In this document: positions 22,127 through 29,845 of the stretch, piece after piece
Position numbering within the stretch: position 1 is the stretch's first letter
Layout: the number at the start of each line of letters is the position of its first letter
Assembly: GCA_036796255.1 (NCBI GenBank)
Contig: DAIRDH010000035.1
Location: 1-34,349 of the forward strand
Direction: 5' to 3'
Source: T3Sed10-241 sp036796255
GTDB lineage: Bacteria > Bacteroidota > Bacteroidia > Flavobacteriales_D > Cryomorphaceae
Length of the DNA: 34,349 nt
Position numbers and translations under genes: made by a program
Notes under the pieces: generated by a model
What the model was told of the DNA's origin: nothing
The model's input: the letters and a program-made list of their open reading frames with translations, nothing else
Databases searched by the model: none

Positions 22127-23188
22127 TCAGCCTTCCTCTTCGTAATACAGTTTGTAATATTTGCGTCCATTGTCGTCACGGCCGCGCTCAATCAGGTTCT
22201 TGTCGCCGTGTATGTACACGTGGAAGTTTTTATCGAGCTTGAGGACACTCTTGTACACATTGCCATATTTTTTGACAGCCTGACCGGAGATGTCAAAGGG
22301 CTGCTCGCTTTCTTCATAAGGCAAATCTTCATTGTTTGAACCCTTTTTAAAGTTTCGGTAAGCATCCACGAAACCGGCCTCTCTGAATACCGTCTCTTCA
22401 AAATCGACAGGATCGAATTGCTCTTTTTCTTTAAAGTAGGCAGCCGATTTGTTGAGCAGGTCAATTTGTGATGCGCGGTCGAGTGAAGCCTCCCGTGGCA
22501 ATTCCTGTACCACGAATTGTCTGGTTTCATTCATGATTTCGCGTGTCATGAAGTAATTGTCTTTCAAAGGCTCCAGCCTCAGAAAGCCCTCCATCCAGTA
22601 ATGCGCCTCCTGACCCCGATTGGTGCGGTCAATGGCGAGTACCCGATAGCCGTTGTCTTTTGCTGTATTGATCACAATACATCCTTTGTCCAATTTGTCA
22701 ATATTGATTCCAGCATCTATATCAATTCGCAGACCTCCTGATTGCTCATCTATTTTCAGAAATTTCTGTTTGTTTTCAGCCTTAAAAATGCCCACAGCAT
22801 CCGTAGAAACGTTGTTGTAAACCACATTTCCAAAGTAGGCAATGAAAATATCACCTGGCTTGATGTTGGGGTGCTCTGACAAAGCATACAAGTGCTTGGC
22901 AATATGAATTGAGTTGATAAGAATACTGTCGGGGCTTGAGAAGATGGCGCTGCAAAATTGAAGCACCGGGTTCATCGCACTGTCGCCATTCGTTGAGGTG
23001 AAATGAAAGAATTCGGGCGTATTGAAGGGTTTTAGAAAATATCCCGAAAGAAGCGGACCCAAGTCAGTGGTATGCAATGGTACTTCGCTGTCGGAAATGA
23101 GAAGCTGATCGCCATTGTGCTTGTTGCCAACACGATGAGCCACGGCTTTTTCCAGGTGGCAAAGGGCTAAGTTGAGAGGGGAATCCAT
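22127..23188 (-). CDS. Nucleoid-associated protein, NA37/YejK (NdpA) family
   Basis: A 353-residue soluble protein of the 37-kDa nucleoid-associated family. Members bind DNA in E. coli (YejK); their precise role is unclear. Recognisable stretches are the N-terminal LCHLEKAVAHRVGNK, HIAKHLYALSEHPNIKPGDIFIAYF, and IDKLDKGCIVINTAKDNGYRVLAIDR, followed by the C-terminal KKYGNVYKSVLKLDKNFHVYIHG region. Length is normal. It lies 66 bases downstream of the TRIC gene on the same strand, and it has a possible promoter (TTG, 18 bases, TACTTTCA on the minus strand) overlapping the end of that gene. Confidence 0.88.
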   Translation of the reverse strand: MDSPLNLALCHLEKAVAHRVGNKHNGDQLLISDSEVPLHTTDLGPLLSGYFLKPFNTPEFFHFTSTNGDSAMNPVLQFCSAIFSSPDSILINSIHIAKHLYALSEHPNIKPGDIFIAYFGNVVYNNVSTDAVGIFKAENKQKFLKIDEQSGGLRIDIDAGINIDKLDKGCIVINTAKDNGYRVLAIDRTNRGQEAHYWMEGFLRLEPLKDNYFMTREIMNETRQFVVQELPREASLDRASQIDLLNKSAAYFKEKEQFDPVDFEETVFREAGFVDAYRNFKKGSNNEDLPYEESEQPFDISGQAVKKYGNVYKSVLKLDKNFHVYIHGDKNLIERGRDDNGRKYYKLYYEEEG

Positions 23189-23254
23189 AGAGTTTACGTT
23201 TATGGGTGATCACTTTTATGCAGTGAAAGTAGGCAATGTATACCGCAAGCAATA

Positions 23255-23872
23255 TTACCTGATGCTTGGTAGTGACCATTTGTACTTCACGGCAAGTGTT
23301 CTGGTGGTAATGATAAACACCACTACTGCGAGCATCGCTATTTTTTGCGGAATTTCGAAACTGATCAATCCGATATAAATAAGTCCGCCAACAATGGAAT
23401 TTGTTGCGTAAATCGTACCGCCAAAAATCAAGGGGACGCTGTTGGAAAGTAGGTCTCTGAGCACGCCGCCAAACACCGCCGAGATGGTACCCATCATTAC
23501 GGCCACCACTGGTCCTAGGCCTGCTTCAAGCGTGCGCTCCAATCCATTTACTGTAAAGAGCGCCAGGCCAATGGTATCAAATAAAAAAAGCGTGCGTTTT
23601 AGTTTGAGGATACGGTCCAGGAAGAAAAAACTTAAGAAGATGGCAAGACCGATGGTGATAATAATGTTGGTGTCTGTAAGCCAGCTTACTGGCCTGATGC
23701 CTATCATCAAATCGCGCAGGGTACCTCCTCCAATCGAAGTTACAAAGGCGATGATTATAACTCCAATAAGGTCAAATCGCTTTCCGTATGCAGTAGATAC
23801 GCCACTTATGGCAAACACGAACGTCCCGGCGATTTCGAGTGCATATACAGGATCAATTATCGGATAGAGCAA
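23255..23872 (-). CDS. TRIC-type (UPF0126/YadS) cation channel family membrane protein
   Basis: A 205-residue inner-membrane protein with two homologous three-helix repeats and a seventh helix. The repeat signatures are GGGTLRDLMIG (about 48-58) and GGVLRDLLSN (about 134-143), each with the kinked glycine-rich helix of trimeric intracellular cation channels. Prokaryotic members form trimeric monovalent cation channels. The frame starts with TTG at 23872 (read MLYPIIDPVYALE), 17 bases after a very good -10 element, and no ATG lies nearby, so a TTG start is likely. It may be cotranscribed with the nucleoid-associated gene. Confidence 0.92.
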   Translation of the reverse strand: MLYPIIDPVYALEIAGTFVFAISGVSTAYGKRFDLIGVIIIAFVTSIGGGTLRDLMIGIRPVSWLTDTNIIITIGLAIFLSFFFLDRILKLKRTLFLFDTIGLALFTVNGLERTLEAGLGPVVAVMMGTISAVFGGVLRDLLSNSVPLIFGGTIYATNSIVGGLIYIGLISFEIPQKIAMLAVVVFIITTRTLAVKYKWSLPSIR

Positions 23873-23888
23873 GGTCGGAAATTTGCCG

Positions 23889-23918
23889 CAAAGGTAGATT
23901 TCTTCAATCTGATATCAA
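23889..23918 (-). promoter_or_regulatory. Promoter for the TRIC channel gene
   Basis: The minus strand shows TTG, exactly 19 bases, and TACCTTTG. It supports the TTG start codon at 23872 with a leader of about 12 bases. Confidence 0.7.
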
Positions 23919-24013
23919 TGATTCGCTCGCCAGTAAAAGCAGCGCGAATGAATGATGGCTGCAGGCTGTTTGTAACTGAGGCCAGTTGCTGCCTTAGATT
24001 TTGCCATTGCGCC

Positions 24014-26392
24014 TTATCGCTCCTTAATTACTCGCTCGACGTGATGTTTACCATCCTGAAATTCAATAGCGCATAAGTAAACACCCGGTCCCAAATGTTG
24101 GATGTCAAATCTGGATATTCCCGTCGGGCCATTCTCCCAAATTATTTTGCCCTGCACATCTATCAGTTTTATTGTAACTATGGGCGAAGGATATTCTACT
24201 TGAATAAAGTCGCGCGTCGGATTGGGGAATAAGCGCAAATGCTTCATTTCAGTATTCACCTCGTTGAGACTTGATGAGATAGCCACCTCAGTGCCTACGG
24301 AGCAGTTATTCTGATCAAAGATCACAAGATTGTAATTGCCACCGCTCAGGCCGGTGGTATAATTGCCTATGGAGTCGCCATTGAGTGTAATATTGTAAGG
24401 TGCGGTACCGCCAAATACAGCGGTGTATATGCTGGCATCTCCTCCTTCTATTTCAGGGTTTACCTGGATTAGCAATACCAGCTCGGTGGGTTCGTTCAGG
24501 GTCACCTCTCCTTCCACGCTGCAACCATTTGTATCTGTAAATGTGTAGGGGTACTGACCAGCTGCGAGGCTGTCCAGTTCAGCTCCTGTAGTTCCATTTG
24601 CCCACAATACCTGATCCGTCGCTACAGCTGCATCGTTTGACAAAGCGATGCTACCTGATGCCTCGCCATTGCATAGCGGCTCCAGCGTAAATGCTGAAAT
24701 AAGCGGGGCGGGATACATTTCGATATCTATCTCGGTACTTGCCACTATACCAAGGTCATTAAAAACACTGACCTCGTAGTTTCCGGGATTCGTCACCTGA
24801 ATATGTTGAACGGTGTCGCCTGTACTCCACAGGTAAGCTGCGTGTAAACCGGCGTCTAAAACGGTACTTGATCCCGGACAGAATATAGTTCCATTGGTGC
24901 TGCTTATTTCTACCTGATAAGTTTCTCCTTCAGTGAGGATGTGCAGTTGGTCTACCTCAAGGTCGTAGTATACCTCCACATGTCCGCTGGGATAATGTAC
25001 AACAACTGAATCCACATCCGTTGCATCGTTTCCCAAACCAAAAATGATGTTTTGGCTGTCCTGGCCTATATAATTCTCGCCGCAAAGGGTATAGTCATGG
25101 TAGTGTTCGAGTCCTCTGTACACATGAATCCATGATCCAATGGCTTGCTTGTTGGAAAGCGTTCCCTTCAGGCAAAATTTAATGTAATGGTTCTCGCCAC
25201 CTTGATTTACGAGAAACTGAGGCTGGTGGGGTGGGAGGTTGTTGATGATTATATCGGTATAGCCGTCGTTATTATAATCTCCCGCAGCGCATGCGTAGCT
25301 CCTTGATATGGGAATGTTGTTTAAAAAAGGCTGGGCATTTTCAAAAAATACGCCACCGAAATTGATGAAAAGGCTATTCTGAAGCAATTCGCCGGTTACG
25401 AAAAACAGGTCTCTCCACCCATTGTTATTGTAATCAATCCATACGGATCCCCAGGTTACTGTTTGATGTCCTACGTTCATTTCATGGGCCATCTCATCGA
25501 AAGTATCGTCGCCCTGATTGACAAGCAAGAGAACCGGCATTCCAGCCATTGTGCCTGAATTGGTCACAAACATATCAAGATCCCCATCATTGTCAAAGTC
25601 GCTCACTGTAATGGACATAGGGTCATTGTTGGGAAAACTTACCCCTGCGGTTTCAGTAATGTCTGTAAAAGTGCCATCACCGTTGTTTTTAAACAAGGTA
25701 TTCCCTGGCACACGGTCATTTATAATGTAAAGGTCTGGATATAGATCATTATTGATATCAAGCCATATAGCCATGAAGCTGTGCTTGTAACCATCACCAA
25801 CATTGAGCTCATCTGTTACATCGGTGAATGTGCCGTCCCCGTTATTCTTGTAAAGAATATTTTCCTTGGGATTGGTTTGAAATGGTCCATAGTATCGACA
25901 TACATAAAGGTCCAGATCTCCATCCAGATCATAATCAGCAAAGCTTAACCCAAAATTTTGTGCGATTTCGGTGGTCAAACCTGCTTCAATGGTAACATCG
26001 CTAAAGTTAAAATCCCCATCGTTTTCGTAGAGGTATATTTGCCCATCGTAATGTGAAAGTGCAATGTCGATGGCTCCGTCATCATTGTAGTCAACCCAGA
26101 GCATATGCACAGCACCACTTCCCAGAAACACATCGGTCACAATTTCCACGAACCCCGAATCTGTGCTGAGGTAATAACGGAGATACTCACTATCCCGATA
26201 GAGCGTGATGTCATCCATGCCATCGCCATTGATGTCATAAAAACTCACTCCATTGCCCCAGAAACTTCCATTTGGGCCAGTTGTCAGTTCATGTACACTA
26301 GCGCTATCGACAAATACCTGTCCAATTGCATCGAGGCTCAAAATGAAAAGAGCGGAACCCATCAAGCATAATTTTGTAAAACTCGGAGGCAT
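24014..26392 (-). CDS. Secreted VCBS/FG-GAP, ASPIC/UnbV, SprB-repeat protein with T9SS type A domain (paralogue 1)
   Basis: A 792-residue secreted protein. The signal peptide is MPPSFTKLCLMGSALFILSL then DAIGQ. Residues about 25-395 contain repeated DxNxDGxxD-type FG-GAP/VCBS calcium loops (YDINGDGMDD, YDLDGDLDLY, DFDNDGDLDM, DYNNDGYTDI), expected to fold as a beta-propeller. Residues about 397-490 are an ASPIC/UnbV domain (QAIGSWIHVYRG, YTLCGENYIGQDSQ). About 574-637 is an SprB-like repeat (CNGEASGSIALSND), and about 717-792 is a type A sorting domain (LRLFPNPTRDFIQVEY). The start was chosen by the signal peptide. It aligns end to end with the next gene upstream, indicating tandem duplication. 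Surface adhesion or carbohydrate binding is inferred only. Confidence 0.88.
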   Translation of the reverse strand: MPPSFTKLCLMGSALFILSLDAIGQVFVDSASVHELTTGPNGSFWGNGVSFYDINGDGMDDITLYRDSEYLRYYLSTDSGFVEIVTDVFLGSGAVHMLWVDYNDDGAIDIALSHYDGQIYLYENDGDFNFSDVTIEAGLTTEIAQNFGLSFADYDLDGDLDLYVCRYYGPFQTNPKENILYKNNGDGTFTDVTDELNVGDGYKHSFMAIWLDINNDLYPDLYIINDRVPGNTLFKNNGDGTFTDITETAGVSFPNNDPMSITVSDFDNDGDLDMFVTNSGTMAGMPVLLLVNQGDDTFDEMAHEMNVGHQTVTWGSVWIDYNNNGWRDLFFVTGELLQNSLFINFGGVFFENAQPFLNNIPISRSYACAAGDYNNDGYTDIIINNLPPHQPQFLVNQGGENHYIKFCLKGTLSNKQAIGSWIHVYRGLEHYHDYTLCGENYIGQDSQNIIFGLGNDATDVDSVVVHYPSGHVEVYYDLEVDQLHILTEGETYQVEISSTNGTIFCPGSSTVLDAGLHAAYLWSTGDTVQHIQVTNPGNYEVSVFNDLGIVASTEIDIEMYPAPLISAFTLEPLCNGEASGSIALSNDAAVATDQVLWANGTTGAELDSLAAGQYPYTFTDTNGCSVEGEVTLNEPTELVLLIQVNPEIEGGDASIYTAVFGGTAPYNITLNGDSIGNYTTGLSGGNYNLVIFDQNNCSVGTEVAISSSLNEVNTEMKHLRLFPNPTRDFIQVEYPSPIVTIKLIDVQGKIIWENGPTGISRFDIQHLGPGVYLCAIEFQDGKHHVERVIKER

Positions 26393-26502
26393 TGATGCTA
26401 ATGGTCTAATTGGTTCGGTGGTGTTGCAAAAGCAATTTGGCTTTATCCAGGCGTTCACTTTTCCAGATAAAGTGCCTAAATGCTTTGTTATGCGCAAATT
26501 CG

Positions 26503-26528
26503 GAATTCAATTTTCTATTGTTGAATTC
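26503..26528. promoter_or_regulatory. Inverted repeat upstream of paralogue 1
   Basis: GAATTCAA and TTGAATTC are perfect 8-bp arms around a 10-base centre that itself contains CAAT/ATTG symmetry. It lies about 111 bases upstream of the start at 26392, in the 252-base gap between the paralogues. Operator or hairpin; no clear -10 box was found in this gap. Confidence 0.35.
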
Positions 26529-26644
26529 TTAAAACTAAGACGGGAATGCAAGTTTTGGTTGGCTGATTTTTCAAAATTTACCTCAACAAATCAGCGCTCG
26601 AGAAAACGAAAATGTTGGTTTCTTTCGGTCAGGCATTAGACCAT

Positions 26645-29026
26645 TTACTCCTTCCTCACCACTTTCCTCACCTCCCTGGTGCCATCGTGGAAATCCATCG
26701 CGAAGAAGTATGTGCCTGGTGGCAAGTGACTTATGTCGATGGATGTGATGCCTTTAGAGGTGTTTTCCAAGACAATTTTCCCATTTATATCCCAGATTTG
26801 CAGCCCTTTTAGCTGCGCTTGGTAGTGGATGGTTATGAGATCTGAAGTTGGGTTTGGAAAGAGCTGCAGCATTTCTGCTGCACCATTCCTAAGGCCAAGA
26901 CTCGTGGAGATGACAACTTCTGTACTCACGGCACAGTTGTTGGCGTCAAATACGGTAAGCTCATAGACACCCCCGCTTAGGTCAGTACTATAGGTGCCTG
27001 TTGAGTCTCCATCGAGCTTGATGGTGTAGGGTGGAGAGCCGCCAAATACAGCGGTAAAAATGCTACCGTCGTCCCCGTTTGTTTCAGGACTTACCTGGAT
27101 AAGCACAACCAGATCAGTAGGTTCATTCAGGTTGACTTCACCTTCTACACTGCAGCCGTTCATATCGGTGAAAGTATAGGCGTATTGGCCTGAAGGAAGG
27201 CTGTCCAATTCAGCTCCTGCAGCGCCATGCGCCCACAATACTTCGTTAATATCGACATCTAGATTATTTGTCAGCGCAATTGCACCTGAAGCATCACCAT
27301 GGCACAATGGCTCTTGCGTTATCACCGATATCACCGTCGAAGGATGCATAACAATATCAATCTCTGCAATAGCTTCTACTCCCAGGGTGTTCGCAACAGT
27401 AACCGCGTAGGTTCCGGAAGCGCTCACCTCTATTTGTTGCGAGGTTTCGCCGGTGCTCCAGAGGTATGATGTATGAGTTCCCGCATCCAGAATTGTACTC
27501 GAATCAGGGCACAGTCCAATGCCGTTTGAGCTGTTTATTGCCACCTGATATGTTTCTCCTTCCGTAAGGTAGTGCAATTGGTCTACTTCGAGGTCGTGGT
27601 ATACGTCCATATGTCCACTGGGGTAGTGAACCACAACTGAATCAGGCGCGAGCTCACTTTCTCCGAGCCCGAATATGATGTTTTGGCTGTCTTGCCCTAT
27701 GTAGTTTTCTCCACAAAGGGTGTAATCATGGTATTGTTCAGCACCCCTGTACACATGAATCCAAGAACCTATGGCTTGTTTATTAGAAACTGTGCCCTGT
27801 AAACAAAACTTGATGTAATGGTTGTCGCCGCCCTCATTGACCAAAAACTGCGGTTGGTTTGGAGGTAGGTTGTTTATAATAATGTCTGCAAAACCATCAT
27901 TGTTATAATCACCCGCCGCGCAAGCATAGCCCTGGCTCACAGGAATACTATCCAATTCGGCCTGAGCATTGGAAAAGAAGGTTCCGCCTATATTTAAGTA
28001 AAAACTGTTCTGAATAAGTTCAGTCGTGGTGAAAAAAAGGTCTCTCCAGCCATTGTTGTTGTGGTCTAGCCACACTGCACCCCAAGTGGTTAAAAAATGG
28101 TTGATCCCCATATCATTCGCCTCCTCTGAAAAGGTGTTGTCTCCATTGTTGACCAGAAGCAACATCGGCATGTCCGACACATCGCCGGAATTACTCATAA
28201 ATATGTCAAGATCGCCATCATTGTCAAAGTCACACACGCTATTTGACATAGGGTCGTTGAACGGATAAGCTACGCCAGCACTTTCAGTGATGTTCGTGAA
28301 GGAGCCGTCTCCGTCATTCAAAAACAAAGTATTGCCGGGAAAGCGGTCATTGATAATGTAGAGATCCGGGTAGAGATCATTGTTTATATCCAGCCATACA
28401 GCCATGAAGCTTTGCTTAAAGCCGTCACCCACGCCCAGACTGGCGGTCACATCAGTAAAGGTTCCATCACCGTTGTTCTGGTATAAAATGTTGGTCAGGC
28501 CAATGTTATCCTGAGGAGAATAGTATCGGCATACATATAAATCAAGATCTCCATCGAGGTCATAGTCAGCGAAACTTAGGCCAAAGTTATTGGCAATTTC
28601 AGTGCTTATGCCCGCTCCCGCGGTGACATCACTGAAAGTGAAATCGCCATTGTTCGCGAAAAGATGGATGGGGCCCCCTAAGTGCGATACGGCAAGATCA
28701 AGGTTGCCATCATTGTTAAAATCGACCCAAATCACATGCACCGCGTTGTTTCCCAGAAATACATTTGTTGTGATTTTTACAAACCCCGTATCAGTGCTGA
28801 GGAAGTAGCTTAAAAATTCGAAATTCCGGTAAATGGTAATGTCATCCAGACCATCAGCATTGATATCGTAGAAGCTTACCCCATTCCCCCAATGCGTACC
28901 GCTGGGCCCAGTGGTAATGTTGAATTGTCCTGCAACTTCGGTAAACGGTTGGGCACTTGCATTAACAGAAGCAAAAAAGACACAGTGTATCGCCAGTATG
29001 AAACCGATGGTTAGTCTTGAAAGCAT
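26645..29026 (-). CDS. Secreted VCBS/FG-GAP, ASPIC/UnbV, SprB-repeat protein with T9SS type A domain (paralogue 2)
   Basis: A 793-residue protein with the same architecture as the gene at 24014. The signal peptide is MLSRLTIGFILAIHCVFFAS then VNASAQ. A calcium-loop propeller region spans about 28-395 (YDINADGLDD, YDLDGDLDLY, DFDNDGDLDI, DYNNDGFADI). ASPIC/UnbV is at about 399-490 (QAIGSWIHVYRG, GENYIGQDSQNIIFGLG), an SprB-like repeat at about 575-640 (CHGDASGAIALTNN), and the type A domain at about 719-793 (LQLFPNPTSDLITIHY). Long blocks are identical to paralogue 1, while signal peptides and parts of the propeller differ. That fits duplication followed by divergence at the exposed face. No T-rich terminator is visible between the two. 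Confidence 0.88.
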   Translation of the reverse strand: MLSRLTIGFILAIHCVFFASVNASAQPFTEVAGQFNITTGPSGTHWGNGVSFYDINADGLDDITIYRNFEFLSYFLSTDTGFVKITTNVFLGNNAVHVIWVDFNNDGNLDLAVSHLGGPIHLFANNGDFTFSDVTAGAGISTEIANNFGLSFADYDLDGDLDLYVCRYYSPQDNIGLTNILYQNNGDGTFTDVTASLGVGDGFKQSFMAVWLDINNDLYPDLYIINDRFPGNTLFLNDGDGSFTNITESAGVAYPFNDPMSNSVCDFDNDGDLDIFMSNSGDVSDMPMLLLVNNGDNTFSEEANDMGINHFLTTWGAVWLDHNNNGWRDLFFTTTELIQNSFYLNIGGTFFSNAQAELDSIPVSQGYACAAGDYNNDGFADIIINNLPPNQPQFLVNEGGDNHYIKFCLQGTVSNKQAIGSWIHVYRGAEQYHDYTLCGENYIGQDSQNIIFGLGESELAPDSVVVHYPSGHMDVYHDLEVDQLHYLTEGETYQVAINSSNGIGLCPDSSTILDAGTHTSYLWSTGETSQQIEVSASGTYAVTVANTLGVEAIAEIDIVMHPSTVISVITQEPLCHGDASGAIALTNNLDVDINEVLWAHGAAGAELDSLPSGQYAYTFTDMNGCSVEGEVNLNEPTDLVVLIQVSPETNGDDGSIFTAVFGGSPPYTIKLDGDSTGTYSTDLSGGVYELTVFDANNCAVSTEVVISTSLGLRNGAAEMLQLFPNPTSDLITIHYQAQLKGLQIWDINGKIVLENTSKGITSIDISHLPPGTYFFAMDFHDGTREVRKVVRKE

Positions 29027-29456
29027 CTGCCGACAGAAGGATCTTTTTGGTTAAAGGTTTTTATGAAAATAGCAGTCCCGAAATTGTTCATCCCGATTTG
29101 CTGCAACCGACGATTGTATGGCTGAACACAGCAGCAGCGGGTGTTGAAAAAAGACTACACCTTCATCACCTAAAAGACGTGTGCTTGCTCAAAGGTTGGC
29201 TTTTGATGGCAAGGTTTAAGCGCCTTGGCATGTTTATTTGGGATGCTGTGCTTTCCGATTTTGCAGACTGGGCATTCATACCTACTAAGTCTTAAGGTGA
29301 AGGTATTTGGGTTGACATTCATTCAAACCGATATAGCAGAGAGTCTTAAGGCAGGCATACGGGGAGTAAACGGGAAGCAACTATTCGCCTTCATGGATAG
29401 GGCTGAAAAAATATGTTGTCCCTGATATCTAGTATTTTGAGTGCATCAAGAGCAGG
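29027..29456. other. 430-bp interval without a supported gene
   Basis: An open + strand frame of about 90 codons crosses the left half, but it overlaps the start of paralogue 2, has no recognisable content and lacks a promoter element. On the minus strand a weak -10-like TATTTTCA near 29067 may serve paralogue 2. Nothing else is seen. Confidence 0.4.
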
Positions 29457-29705
29457 TCACTGTTTTTGGGCAGGCTCCTCACCCGCTTTGTTCTTATTGA
29501 GTTTGTGACGTATCAGCAGAAATGAAAAGACAAGTAAAGCCAAAAGACCAATGATCAACAAAAGATATCCTATGTCGTCGCTCACCCGAACGTTATTGTC
29601 ATTGGTTCCTTGATCTATATGGGTGGGAGTTTGGGCGAAAAATGATTGCAGCAGTAAGATAAATACGGCAATTGATGTTCCGATTTTTTTTAGTGTAAGG
29701 CGCAT
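29457..29705 (-). CDS. Small exported protein with one transmembrane helix
   Basis: An 82-residue protein, family not recognised. The signal peptide is MRLTLKKIGTSIAVFILLLQ then SFFAQ. A short polar stretch (TPTHIDQGTNDNNVRVSDD) leads to a single helix (IGYLLLIIGLLALLVFSFLL) and a basic tail rich in Lys. The predicted topology is outside N-terminus, inside C-terminus. The start at 29705 is set by the signal peptide; an upstream in-frame start at 29753 would add 16 residues. It lies between T9SS protein genes on the same strand, 140 bases downstream of the stop of the third VCBS gene. Confidence 0.65.
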   Translation of the reverse strand: MRLTLKKIGTSIAVFILLLQSFFAQTPTHIDQGTNDNNVRVSDDIGYLLLIIGLLALLVFSFLLIRHKLNKNKAGEEPAQKQ

Positions 29706-29845
29706 AATCTCGAAGTTAGAAAAAAAGCCCTTGTCACAATTGGGCATTGGCAAACTTTAAGCTTACGGCAATGGTGCTTTGTTGATGGTTATGCATTGGT
29801 AATGGGAGGTTCGGCCGTAAGAACCAACTACAAGAATCGGCAACG

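Noticed and set aside
29017..29295. Plus-strand 92-codon frame as a small gene
   Set aside because: It overlaps the start of paralogue 2, has no promoter box and no recognisable content.
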